This document shows, one piece after another, positions 44,566 through 52,806 of a stretch of DNA of 64,000 nucleotides. The stretch is from Spirochaetales bacterium (lineage in GTDB: Bacteria > Spirochaetota > Spirochaetia > DSM-2461): the NCBI GenBank assembly GCA_028533045.1, contig JAQQAP010000037.1:248001-312000 (forward strand), given 5' to 3'. The notes beneath the pieces were generated by a model, which saw only the letters and a program-made list of their open reading frames with translations, was not told where the DNA came from and did not search any database. Both the position numbers and the translations under genes were made by a program. Each line of letters opens with the position of its first letter. Positions within the stretch are counted from its first letter, which is position 1.

Positions 44566-45918
44566 GTGGAAAAGCTTCTTGAGAACATCAGTGAATACAT
44601 GGACGACCCTTTGAAAAACGGGGCCATCGCCAATAGCCTTAGGGAGCTATCCCCTGCGGAACTGGAAGAACTCTGGGACTCACTTACATCGGAACAGACC
44701 CTGCAATTGTTTCTTATTATTGACCAGGAAACCCGTTCCGCCCTTATGGCCGAACTGAATCATTCCGATCAGGAATTCCTTTTGGAAGGACTTTCCGAAC
44801 AATTAACCAAGGACCTCCTCCTTTATATGGAGCCCGATGATTTGGCTGACTTGATTCAGTCAGTCTCAAGCGATGTCCGGGAGAATCTCTGGTCCAACCT
44901 AACGGAAGATTCGAGACGGGAAATCGAGTTTCTTCTTCGTTACGACGAGGACGATGCGGCGGGAATTATGACCCCCCGTTACGGAGCGCTCCGGGCGGAA
45001 ATTACCGTGGAACAGGCCATTAGTTTTGTCCGGCGCGATATGGCGGATAAACTGGAAACGATCTACTACCTCTATGTGGTGGACGGCTTTAAAAGGCTGA
45101 TTGGCGTCATCTCTTTAAGACAGCTGCTCTCGGCGGAAAACAACGAAACAGTGGGCGATCTTATGGAGCGTAATGTTATCTATGTAAAAGATGAAACCGA
45201 CCAGGAAGATGCGGCCCGCGTACTGGAAGATAACGACTTCCTTGCCATACCCGTAGTGGATGATCAACTACGCCTCCTGGGGATTGTGACCTTTGACGAT
45301 GTGATAGACGTTATTCGGGAGGAACAGACCGAGGATATCTATAAGATGGGCGCCATGGGCGGGAACACCGATAGCTACCTGGAAACCTCCGTCTTTGGCT
45401 TAGTCCTAAAGCGTCTTCCCTGGCTTATCATCCTGCTTCTGGCCGGTACCATCACGACCAATGTGCTGGACGGTTATTCGGAATTGACAGTAACGGCTCT
45501 CTTCCTCACCCTCTTTGTACCGGTAATAACCCAAACAGGCGGTAATACGGGTACTCAGTCATCTACCTTAATGATACGCGGGTTAGCCACCGGAGAATTA
45601 AAGTTTCGTGATTTGGGTAAAGTCCTGTTCAAAGAACTCTTCGTAGCCTTCATTATTGGGTTAGCCACAGGTGGCGTTATCTTCCTGAGAAGTCTTTACC
45701 TTCCTCCGGGGCTTGAATTATTGGAAGCCCTTACTATCGCGTCCGCTCTCTCCTGTGTGGTTCTTTTTGCCACCCTCCTGGGATGTCTTGTACCCATGGT
45801 TATTCACCGCCTGGGCTTTGATCCCACTGTGGCAGCAGGTCCCCTGATGTCTACGGTCATCGATGTATGCGGTTTGACCATCTATTATGAAATCGCCCGG
45901 CTGGTACTTAAGTTATGA
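44566..45918 (+). CDS. mgtE: Magnesium transporter MgtE
   Basis: A Mg2+-gated Mg2+ channel of the inner membrane, 450 aa. An N-terminal superhelical domain (about 1-130) is followed by two CBS domains (about 135-255, 'LLGIVTFDDVIDVI') and five membrane helices with the pore motif region 'TQTGGNTGTQSSTLMIRG'. Translation starts at GTG with AAAGGAG upstream, 11 bases after murB. Regulation by cytosolic Mg2+ through the N and CBS domains is known for the family. Confidence 0.94.
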   Translation: MEKLLENISEYMDDPLKNGAIANSLRELSPAELEELWDSLTSEQTLQLFLIIDQETRSALMAELNHSDQEFLLEGLSEQLTKDLLLYMEPDDLADLIQSVSSDVRENLWSNLTEDSRREIEFLLRYDEDDAAGIMTPRYGALRAEITVEQAISFVRRDMADKLETIYYLYVVDGFKRLIGVISLRQLLSAENNETVGDLMERNVIYVKDETDQEDAARVLEDNDFLAIPVVDDQLRLLGIVTFDDVIDVIREEQTEDIYKMGAMGGNTDSYLETSVFGLVLKRLPWLIILLLAGTITTNVLDGYSELTVTALFLTLFVPVITQTGGNTGTQSSTLMIRGLATGELKFRDLGKVLFKELFVAFIIGLATGGVIFLRSLYLPPGLELLEALTIASALSCVVLFATLLGCLVPMVIHRLGFDPTVAAGPLMSTVIDVCGLTIYYEIARLVLKL

Positions 45919-46805
45919 GCGATAACTTCTGGAAGAAAAGCTATACCCCCGTTCGTTTTCCCAAAGCTCCCTTTACCATAAGTCCTGAATCCAAGCTTAT
46001 GTTCTTTGGTTCCTGCTTTGCCGAAGAGTTGGCTACTCGTTATAAATCCCTGGACTTACCCAATAGCCTCTCTCCTTTTGGCACCATCTACAATCCCCTA
46101 AGTCTGGCCCATTGCTTCGATTCACTCTTGAATAAAAAGTTAAGTTTAGAACCCTTTTTACAAAACGGCAAATGGCGTCATTTTGACTTCCACTCTTCCC
46201 GTTCCTGTTCGGGGGATCTTTCATTAGATGAAGCGGTAAAACATTATGGGGATTTAATTGATGAGGGCCATAAAGAGCTCCTCTCGACAGACTATATTAT
46301 CATTACTCTGGGGACGGCCTGGGCCTATCGATTAAGGGAAAACAAGCGGGTTGTGAATAATTGTCACAGGTGTGACATCTCTGTTTTTGAACGGGATAAT
46401 TTTCAAAAATGGGAAGAAAAACTAGCCCAGCCCAAACTGGAAGAGTCATTGAAGTTTCTCAAAGAGATAAATCCTTCGGTACAAATTATTCTTACCGTAA
46501 GCCCGGTCAGACATTTACGAAATGACGCCCGGGAAAATTCCTATTCCAAGGCCATTCTCCGATGCCTTTGTGAAGAACTGTCTGGTAACTATGACTGGAT
46601 GGAGTACTTCCCCTCCTATGAGATTGTCATGGACGAACTGCGCGATTACCGCTGGTATGGGGAGGACTTGAGCCACCTTTCCCCCCGAGCGGTGGATTAT
46701 ATTATGGAACGCTTTTATAAATGGGCCGGCGGCCTGGAACTGGAAAGTTTCATAGACCGCCGGAACAAAGAGATCAAACGCCTGAATCACAGGCCTCTGA
46801 ATTAG
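45915..46805 (+). CDS. GSCFA family protein (SGNH-hydrolase-like)
   Basis: A 296-aa protein with the GSCFA family name-giving motif 'MFFGSCFAEELATRY' near the N-terminus, which resembles block I of SGNH/GDSL hydrolases with Ser as candidate nucleophile. Other family features are 'YIIITLGTAWAYR', 'ILTVSPVRHLRND' and 'SHLSPRAVDYI' with a plausible catalytic His. Substrate is unknown; polysaccharide or lipid acyl groups are reasonable guesses. It overlaps mgtE by four bases (ATGA) and its stop interlocks with that of the convergent DUF1015 gene. Confidence 0.85.
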   Translation: MSDNFWKKSYTPVRFPKAPFTISPESKLMFFGSCFAEELATRYKSLDLPNSLSPFGTIYNPLSLAHCFDSLLNKKLSLEPFLQNGKWRHFDFHSSRSCSGDLSLDEAVKHYGDLIDEGHKELLSTDYIIITLGTAWAYRLRENKRVVNNCHRCDISVFERDNFQKWEEKLAQPKLEESLKFLKEINPSVQIILTVSPVRHLRNDARENSYSKAILRCLCEELSGNYDWMEYFPSYEIVMDELRDYRWYGEDLSHLSPRAVDYIMERFYKWAGGLELESFIDRRNKEIKRLNHRPLN

Positions 46806-48085
46806 GGAATAAGCTTAGCCGCTTCCAGGTAATACCGTTTCTCCTCCGCTTCACCCAGGGAGAACGTCTTGCGGGGCATGGAGCCTTTACGATCTACCAA
46901 ACCAAAGAATTCGGACTTGTCAATGGCAGGTAAATAGACACCGCCGTTACCTTCCTGAGAGCAGAGTTCAAGATAAGCTTCATCTCCGTGGATGTAGTCA
47001 ACAGTTATACCATTCGCATCCAACCAGGGATCGAGAAAGGCGTGAAGTCTTTCCGCTTCCAGCTCATCGGCGTCCCCCTTAAGGTTAAGAAGCCAGTACT
47101 TCCCCTTCCAGGTTAAACCAATGTAACCTTCTTCGCCCATTTTAGCTTTAATATCTTCCAGAGAAGCTACTTCCTGGGCTACCGCTCCGGGAAGGGCTTT
47201 AATTCCTTCAAAGAAAGAGTCGTCCTTCATAGCAAAGAGAACACGATGAATAGGTTCAAAAACCAGTCCGTCGTCGTGAATATTTTCGATTTCCACCAGG
47301 GCGTATCGGGCGGGATGATCCGCAGGAGCGCCCTTCTCTTTTAACTCTCGCCATACTTCTTTCGCCGAAGCGAGGGAGTGGTTCCCGTCACCAATGGCAA
47401 AAAGAAGGGGTTTGTTAGCTTTGAGGCTTTCAAAAAGACCGGCCAATTCTTCCAGGAGAGCTTCATCCTTAACCAAACGGCCGCAGATATGGCCCCCCTC
47501 TTTCATCAGATCAAAGTCATAAAGAGTCTCCAGGGAGTCGGCATTCTTCTCCATAAGAGAGAAAACCTTCTTTTGGGGATCGTCAAAAAGAACCAGAATA
47601 TGGGGCAGGTCCAGAACCGCATTCCGCCGTACATCAATACGAGCGGGAAGACGGTCCAAAACGGTAGCTTCCGTAGGTCGGATGGGGGTATTGGTTCCTT
47701 TCTGGAAATCGTACATTTCCAAATCCAGAGCCACCACCAGTCCCTGTCGTTTCTTAACATGGGGCGTGCTTCGTTCAACATAAACAAAACCGGGCTCACA
47801 GGCTTCAAGAGTCCCGTCATTAAGATAGGTCTCCATCGTCTCGTTAATCTTGTCCCGTTCCGCTTCCTTGTCAATCTCTTCCAGATAAACTTCGGGTAGT
47901 ATCATCCGGCGGGTAGACGGAGCGTCTCCAGCCACAGATTCCACATCCTTCCAGTATTTCTTATCCGAAGTAAACTGATCACAGGCCACAACGGACCATT
48001 TGGTGTAATCAATCTTATCGTTGGGAAGCATAATACGGGGAAGGCCCAATCCCACCTTGGAAAGCATATCCTCTACTTTAGACAT
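46802..48085 (-). CDS. DUF1015 family protein linked to serC
   Basis: A 427-aa cytoplasmic protein of the DUF1015 family (no signal or membrane segment). The C-terminal half contains 'FAIGDGNHSLASAKEVW', the position where many family members carry DGHHR, a motif also used by ParB/sulfiredoxin-fold serine kinases such as SerK and SbnI. Its ATG overlaps the serC stop (TAATG), and I recall DUF1015 genes beside serC-serA in Bacteroidetes, so a role in serine or phosphoserine metabolism is likely. The exact reaction is unknown. Confidence 0.85.
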   Translation of the reverse strand: MSKVEDMLSKVGLGLPRIMLPNDKIDYTKWSVVACDQFTSDKKYWKDVESVAGDAPSTRRMILPEVYLEEIDKEAERDKINETMETYLNDGTLEACEPGFVYVERSTPHVKKRQGLVVALDLEMYDFQKGTNTPIRPTEATVLDRLPARIDVRRNAVLDLPHILVLFDDPQKKVFSLMEKNADSLETLYDFDLMKEGGHICGRLVKDEALLEELAGLFESLKANKPLLFAIGDGNHSLASAKEVWRELKEKGAPADHPARYALVEIENIHDDGLVFEPIHRVLFAMKDDSFFEGIKALPGAVAQEVASLEDIKAKMGEEGYIGLTWKGKYWLLNLKGDADELEAERLHAFLDPWLDANGITVDYIHGDEAYLELCSQEGNGGVYLPAIDKSEFFGLVDRKGSMPRKTFSLGEAEEKRYYLEAAKLIP

Positions 48086-49170
48086 TAGGAGTTAGCCTTG
48101 GCAAAATCTTCCATGAAGGATGCCAGAGTTTCCACACCCTCTTTGGTCATGGAGTTATAGATAGAAGCTCGGCAGCCGCCAACGCTTCTGTGACCCTTAA
48201 GACCCAACATACCCTTTTCCGCTGCCTGGGCAACAAAAGCCTTGTCAGTCTCTTCACCGGGAGTGGTAAATACGACGTTCATCACAGATCGGTATTTTTC
48301 ATCTACAGGGCAGTTGTAAAAATCGCTGTACTGGCTGATTACATTGTACAGAAGGTCGGCTTTTTCCTGATTCATCTTTTCAAAGGCATCAAGACCACCG
48401 AGGCTCTTCATTCTCTTCAGAACCAGTTCCATGGCCCAGATGGGGAATACACCGGGAGTATTGTAAAGAGAATCTTTTTCTGCATGAGTCTTATAGGCCA
48501 TATAAGCAGTAAGCTCATCGGCGTGTCTTTCGATCAGGTCGTCCCGTACGATAACCACAGTAAGACCGGAAGGTCCGATGTTCTTCTGGGCACCGGCGTA
48601 GATAAGACCAAAATCATTCACATTTAGGGGACGGCAAAGAATATCGGAAGACATATCCGCTACGAGGGGAACATCACCGGTCTTGGGAAATTCTTTCCAC
48701 TGTACACCGCCGATGGTTTCGTTACTGGTTAGATGAAGATAGGAGGAACCGGCGCTGGGTTTAACAGAAGCTGCTTCGGGAAGGGTCATATAGCTGGAAT
48801 CCTTACCGTCCCAAACAACATTTACATTACCGATCTTCTTGGCATCGGCCAGAGCTTTCTTGGCCCAGGCGCCGCTGTTAACAAAGTCACAAGTGCCGCC
48901 CTGACCCATAAGGTTAAGGGGAATCATGGAAAACTGCAGGGTTGCGCCACCCTGAAGGAAAAGAATCTTGTAGTTATCGGGAACCTGGAGAAGTTCTCTA
49001 AAAAGGTTAAGAGCTCCCATATGGACTTCGTCATAGGTAGCTGAGCGGTGGCTGGTTTCCACGAGGGATAAACCGCTCCCTTTGAAATCCACCATTTCCT
49101 TCCCTAATTCTTCCAATACCTCAACGGGAAGAACGGAAGGTCCCGCAAAAAAGTTAATCTTTCTGGCCAT
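48085..49170 (-). CDS. serC: Phosphoserine aminotransferase SerC
   Basis: A PLP enzyme converting 3-phosphohydroxypyruvate and glutamate to phosphoserine in serine synthesis (and a related step in pyridoxal phosphate synthesis). The 361-aa protein has the cofactor-binding Lys196 in 'YAGAQKNIGPSG' and the phosphate-contacting 'HRSATYDEVH' region and 'GHRSVGGCRASIYN' near the C-terminus. AAAGGAGG precedes the ATG. It is cotranscribed with the DUF1015 gene. Confidence 0.96.
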   Translation of the reverse strand: MARKINFFAGPSVLPVEVLEELGKEMVDFKGSGLSLVETSHRSATYDEVHMGALNLFRELLQVPDNYKILFLQGGATLQFSMIPLNLMGQGGTCDFVNSGAWAKKALADAKKIGNVNVVWDGKDSSYMTLPEAASVKPSAGSSYLHLTSNETIGGVQWKEFPKTGDVPLVADMSSDILCRPLNVNDFGLIYAGAQKNIGPSGLTVVIVRDDLIERHADELTAYMAYKTHAEKDSLYNTPGVFPIWAMELVLKRMKSLGGLDAFEKMNQEKADLLYNVISQYSDFYNCPVDEKYRSVMNVVFTTPGEETDKAFVAQAAEKGMLGLKGHRSVGGCRASIYNSMTKEGVETLASFMEDFAKANS

Positions 49171-49251
49171 AATCAGCCTCCTTTGATTTTATCCAATGTT
49201 ATGTGAGTAAAATACTACGAAAAGGGAAAAAATGCCAGAGAGGCTTGTGAA

Positions 49252-49710
49252 TTAATTCACGAAAAGATCCCAGCGACAGGCAAAAAGACCTACAAATACT
49301 CCCAACAAAGTACCCACAAAGGTTTGGGAATAGGTATGCCCCAGAAGGGTTTTTAGAGCTTTCGGTTTATCACCCTCATCCCAAAGGTGTGAAAACTCCT
49401 CCACCAGGGAGTTAAGGATTTCTGCGTGTTTACCAGCGGCTCGGCGAATACCAATGGAATCATAAATAACCACAATGCTGAATACGGCGGCAATGGCGAA
49501 ATAGGGAGAATCCATGCCGTGAATATAGCCGATAGCGGCAGAGAGAGCCGCCACAGCAGCTGAATGGGAGGAAGGCATGCCACCGGTACTACTCAAACGG
49601 AACATCTCTACCTTCCTGTCAAAGATAAGAACGAGTATGACTTTTAAAACTTGAGCAATCACCAGAGCGGCAAAACTTGCCGTGAGGGGGATATTGTTGA
49701 ATAGATTCAA
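49252..49710 (-). CDS. Divergent PAP2 (DUF212) membrane protein
   Basis: A 152-aa protein of the DUF212/acid-phosphatase-vanadium-haloperoxidase-related family with about four hydrophobic segments. The signature 'TGGMPSSHSAAVAALSAAIG' matches the PSGH-like phosphatase motif, and 'YDSIGIRRAAGKHAEILN' the second. A lipid phosphate phosphatase role is plausible but not shown. Translation starts at TTG with AAGGA upstream, ten bases after the ompA-like gene. Confidence 0.85.
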   Translation of the reverse strand: MNLFNNIPLTASFAALVIAQVLKVILVLIFDRKVEMFRLSSTGGMPSSHSAAVAALSAAIGYIHGMDSPYFAIAAVFSIVVIYDSIGIRRAAGKHAEILNSLVEEFSHLWDEGDKPKALKTLLGHTYSQTFVGTLLGVFVGLFACRWDLFVN

Positions 49711-49720
49711 AGATTTTTCC

Positions 49721-50758
49721 TTATTCGCTTAATTCAATTTCTACGCGCCGGTTGATTTCCTGGTCTTCCGGATCCCGAGTCAAGGGATAGTCTCCGGCCT
49801 CTCCTCTTACAATGGGAGGGACTTCGGGCTTCCACCCGCCGGCTTTTAACCAGGTTTCCACATTTTTGGCCCTTTGAACGGAAATCTCCCTTCGACCCGC
49901 TTCGGTCCCGGCTATGGCGCAATGCCCGGTTATACTAACATTAAGCGAAGGATATTCCAAGAGAAATGAGAGAACATTTTTAAGGGATTCAATTGACTCA
50001 TCATCTAAGTCTGAATTATTGGGAGAAAAGTGAAGGAGCAGGTCGCCCTTATCCACCAGAGAAAAATCGGGAGAAGGAATTTCCACTTCTATAACAACTT
50101 GAGGCTCAGCTTCCTCTTCAAGTACAGGCTGTTCCTCCGATAGGGCTTGGGACTCGGTGATAATTACCTTTTCCTTGGTATCGGGCTCCGAAGGTCTTGC
50201 CGGTTCAGATTCTACGGGAATCGTTTCTCTCTTCGTCTCTTCAGCCACAATAGGTGCAGAGTCATCCTTCATCTCCGGTTTGACCGGCTTGGTTTCTGAA
50301 GGGACTGGAGTGCTATCGTGCTGTGTGTTATAAATGGCAGAGCTACCGGAAAGTCTGGAAAAATCGAGCGTTAGAAGAAGACCGGCCAACCCTCCCAAAA
50401 GAAGGAAAACCAAAAGAACCCAAAGAATGTTTCGGATAAGAATTCTTCTGGGCACGGGACTAAAAGAGTCTTGGCAAACCGTACGGCCTCTGTTTTTCAT
50501 CAGAAGAAACAGTTTTCCTCCCTGTCTCTCAAGAGAACAGTCAAGGTAGGTGAAATCATCTTGGGAGGAAGAGAGGTTTTTAAGAAAAACTGAGTGAAGG
50601 GAATAATCCCTATGATCATACTCAACACCCATGCTAATGCGTACCTGGGGCTGATTTTTATCTACTGAACGGAGGCGAAATTTCTTTTTCCTGAAGCTAT
50701 CGGGAGAATCGAGATAGAGCTTGTTACCCCCGTCCAGGGCGATATACAGTTTCTTCAC
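49721..50758 (-). CDS. Inner-membrane protein with cytoplasmic domain and periplasmic OmpA-like domain
   Basis: A 345-aa bitopic protein: a cytoplasmic beta-rich domain (about 1-105), one membrane helix (about 107-130), a Pro/Glu/Thr-rich periplasmic spacer (about 140-225) and a C-terminal OmpA-like peptidoglycan-binding domain. In the binding motif the usual Asp is absent ('ITGHCAIAGTEAG' instead of GHTDxxG) while the Arg in 'SVQRAKNVETWL' is kept. The layout resembles a wall-anchored signalling or motor-associated protein. It starts at GTG without Shine-Dalgarno site, just after its own promoter, and lies directly downstream of the kinase operon. Confidence 0.82.
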   Translation of the reverse strand: MKKLYIALDGGNKLYLDSPDSFRKKKFRLRSVDKNQPQVRISMGVEYDHRDYSLHSVFLKNLSSSQDDFTYLDCSLERQGGKLFLLMKNRGRTVCQDSFSPVPRRILIRNILWVLLVFLLLGGLAGLLLTLDFSRLSGSSAIYNTQHDSTPVPSETKPVKPEMKDDSAPIVAEETKRETIPVESEPARPSEPDTKEKVIITESQALSEEQPVLEEEAEPQVVIEVEIPSPDFSLVDKGDLLLHFSPNNSDLDDESIESLKNVLSFLLEYPSLNVSITGHCAIAGTEAGRREISVQRAKNVETWLKAGGWKPEVPPIVRGEAGDYPLTRDPEDQEINRRVEIELSE

Positions 50759-50764
50759 ATATTA

Positions 50765-50793
50765 AATCTAGTACAGACGGCTTAATTAATCAA
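50765..50793 (-). promoter_or_regulatory. Promoter of the ompA-like/DUF212 pair, leaderless geometry
   Basis: On the minus strand TTGATT (50793-50788), a 17-base spacer and TAGATT (50770-50765) are followed by six bases and the GTG at 50758. The -10 matches four of six consensus bases. No Shine-Dalgarno site lies before the GTG. Confidence 0.45.
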
Positions 50794-50810
50794 TTAAATC
50801 GATCACAGAT

Positions 50811-51398
50811 TTATTTTTTGACGGTAATTTTTACCCGCTCTTTTTTGGCGGCCTTTACAGGCTTGGCCGTTGTGCTCCGGGAAGGCTTACTAATTCTCAC
50901 TTTTACCGGTTTGGGCCGGGAAGGGGCGGGTACTTCTTTTTTCTCCTCCCTCAACCTTGACATAGCCGGTTCGTAGCCCTTAAGAAAATCTTCCAGGTCT
51001 CGTTCATCTATAAGAATCGTTTCATTTCTCCGTTCGGAGACATGATCGGCCCGTTCTTCGGAAATAAAAATAGAACCCCAGCCGAATTTATTCCATTTAA
51101 CGGAAAAGTGAAAGGTTCTGCGCCCTCCCTCCTTTGCCTTGGAGAGGGAGAGCATTGTTTTATCACGTTTGTCCAGATGTGTCCGGGACAGGGAGAAACC
51201 ATCCATAAAAGGAATTAAATCTTCCTGATAAATCATAATGGAATTACGGACGAAGTCTCCTCCCTCCTTTTTTTTACTGCTTTCCACCATGTTAAGAAAA
51301 CGATCGCCGTAACGGTTTTCCTTAATGTTAAAGAAATAGGTTTTCTCACCATCCTTAACATATATTTTTCTTGTGAAGATTTCTCCTCTATGTCCCAT
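50811..51398 (-). CDS. PUR-domain nucleic-acid-binding protein with two repeats and a basic tail
   Basis: A 195-aa protein. Residues 1-75 match the bacterial PUR repeat (DUF3276): 'MGHRGEIFTRKIYV', 'TYFFNIKENRYGDRF', 'RNSIMIYQEDLIPFMDG'. Residues 82-150 repeat the same pattern in altered form: 'TFHFSVKWNKFGWGS', 'RNETILIDERDLEDFLKGY'. The remaining tail (about 151-195) is Lys/Arg/Pro-rich. The Borrelia PUR protein has a single repeat, works as a homodimer and binds DNA or RNA; here one chain may supply both halves. It starts one base after the VWA gene stop and is the last gene of the phospho-signalling operon. Confidence 0.8.
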   Translation of the reverse strand: MGHRGEIFTRKIYVKDGEKTYFFNIKENRYGDRFLNMVESSKKKEGGDFVRNSIMIYQEDLIPFMDGFSLSRTHLDKRDKTMLSLSKAKEGGRRTFHFSVKWNKFGWGSIFISEERADHVSERRNETILIDERDLEDFLKGYEPAMSRLREEKKEVPAPSRPKPVKVRISKPSRSTTAKPVKAAKKERVKITVKK

Positions 51399-51399
51399 C

Positions 51400-52806
51400 T
51401 TATCTTACCTGCGTTCCTTCATCATCAAAAATTATCAGGTTATCTCCCACTTTGATGACATCACCGGCCTGCAGTTCTTTTTCGGAAACCTGCTTGTTGT
51501 TTACCATAGTGGCTTCCCCTTCTCCTGCTACCAGCGTAAAGGCCTGCTTCTTCTCATCGTAGATGATGGTGGCCGATTCCTTCTCCGAGGGGGCGCCGTG
51601 GCCCATAATTGTCATGTCATGGTTTTCACTGGTTCCAATGATAGTCTTGCCGTCACTCAGTTCCTGAACTTTGTTGCGCAGTCCGCCGGGACCGAGTAAT
51701 TCGATATGGGGCGCGCTATTTACCCGTTCAAGTCTGATTTTGGTAAGAACAAGCCAAAGGGCTACTGCGATTATCAAAAAAAGCAGCAGAACCAGAAGGG
51801 GGAGATTCCCCGATTCACCAAACAGGGCTGAATTATAGTAGTATCGTGCTTCCGATTCAATAGAGGAAGAGCCGATTTTAACAAATACTTTGGGAGAATG
51901 GTAGACTCCCGCCTTATAGCTTACTCTGTACTCATCCATGACAGCCCGGCGAATGTTATTATATACCAGGGCCAACTGCTCCCCGTTTCTTGCATCGAAA
52001 ACGCGGCCGCCCGTTTCCCGGGCGATCTCTCCCAGATAGGGATCGTGATTCAGACCAAAGTGAATGGCATAGAGGGTAATCCCCTCTTTATTAAGGTTTT
52101 CCGCCGCTTCTTCCGGAGTGAAAAGCCGGTCTCCGTATTCGGGATGAAGTTCCCCCTTGTTTTTATAGAAGGAGTAGTTTTCCCCGTCGGAAAGAACAAT
52201 AATGATCTTACGCCCCTTCTCTCCCTGATCTTCGAAAAACTGAGAGCTTCTATCCAAAGAGGCATAGAGTTCGGTATAGGCCTTTTCCGCTTCGGGCTTT
52301 TTAATGTATTCCAGCTGTTCCAAAAGGGCGCTGCGGTTCTTGGTACTTTCGCTCAGAATGCGGTAGTCCGTATTGAACATAACCAACCCTACCCTGTCCC
52401 GGCTGTCCTCGATTGAACCGATAAAGGTCTGCATGGCGCTCTTGGCATGGGTCATTCTCTGGTTAGTGTACACATCGGTAGCCTTGCCGTTAAGGTCATC
52501 GTACATACTGCCCGAATTATCCATTAGCATAAGGAAGCCGATTCCATCACGTCTATTGGCTTCACTATCCACGGTTAACTCCGATTCGACGGGAAACCAC
52601 TTGTCTCCGTCGGGAGATTCATAAACGGTCAGATCGTCGCTGTTTTCAATAGGTGTGCCCAAGTCGTCAGTCTGGGTAATGTATAAATCTACCCTCTGAT
52701 CCCTAAGGATACCGGTGGAATCGATACCTGTTATGGCAATATTTTCCGCGTTAAGGGCAAAAGGAATCAGGCTTAATAGTATAATTGTAAAAAATCTGTT
52801 TTTCAT
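51400..52806 (-). CDS. VWA domain membrane protein with C-terminal FHA-like domain
   Basis: A 468-aa protein: signal peptide or first helix (about 5-20), a beta-rich stretch, a von Willebrand A domain (about 87-290) with a complete MIDAS start 'MLMDNSGSMYD' (Asp96) and later Thr/Asp positions, a membrane helix (about 330-352) and a cytoplasmic FHA-like domain (about 365-465). In the latter the canonical GR and SxxH residues are replaced ('IIGTSENHDMTI', 'PSEKESATIIY'). The VWA part would face the periplasm and bind a partner through a metal ion. Its start overlaps the preceding gene stop. Confidence 0.85.
   Translation of the reverse strand: MKNRFFTIILLSLIPFALNAENIAITGIDSTGILRDQRVDLYITQTDDLGTPIENSDDLTVYESPDGDKWFPVESELTVDSEANRRDGIGFLMLMDNSGSMYDDLNGKATDVYTNQRMTHAKSAMQTFIGSIEDSRDRVGLVMFNTDYRILSESTKNRSALLEQLEYIKKPEAEKAYTELYASLDRSSQFFEDQGEKGRKIIIVLSDGENYSFYKNKGELHPEYGDRLFTPEEAAENLNKEGITLYAIHFGLNHDPYLGEIARETGGRVFDARNGEQLALVYNNIRRAVMDEYRVSYKAGVYHSPKVFVKIGSSSIESEARYYYNSALFGESGNLPLLVLLLFLIIAVALWLVLTKIRLERVNSAPHIELLGPGGLRNKVQELSDGKTIIGTSENHDMTIMGHGAPSEKESATIIYDEKKQAFTLVAGEGEATMVNNKQVSEKELQAGDVIKVGDNLIIFDDEGTQVR

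Noticed and set aside
49247-49260. Perfect 14-bp palindrome GTGAATTAATTCAC between serC and DUF212
   Set aside because: It overlaps the DUF212 stop codon and lies about 77 bases from the serC start with no second copy seen, so an operator role has no support.
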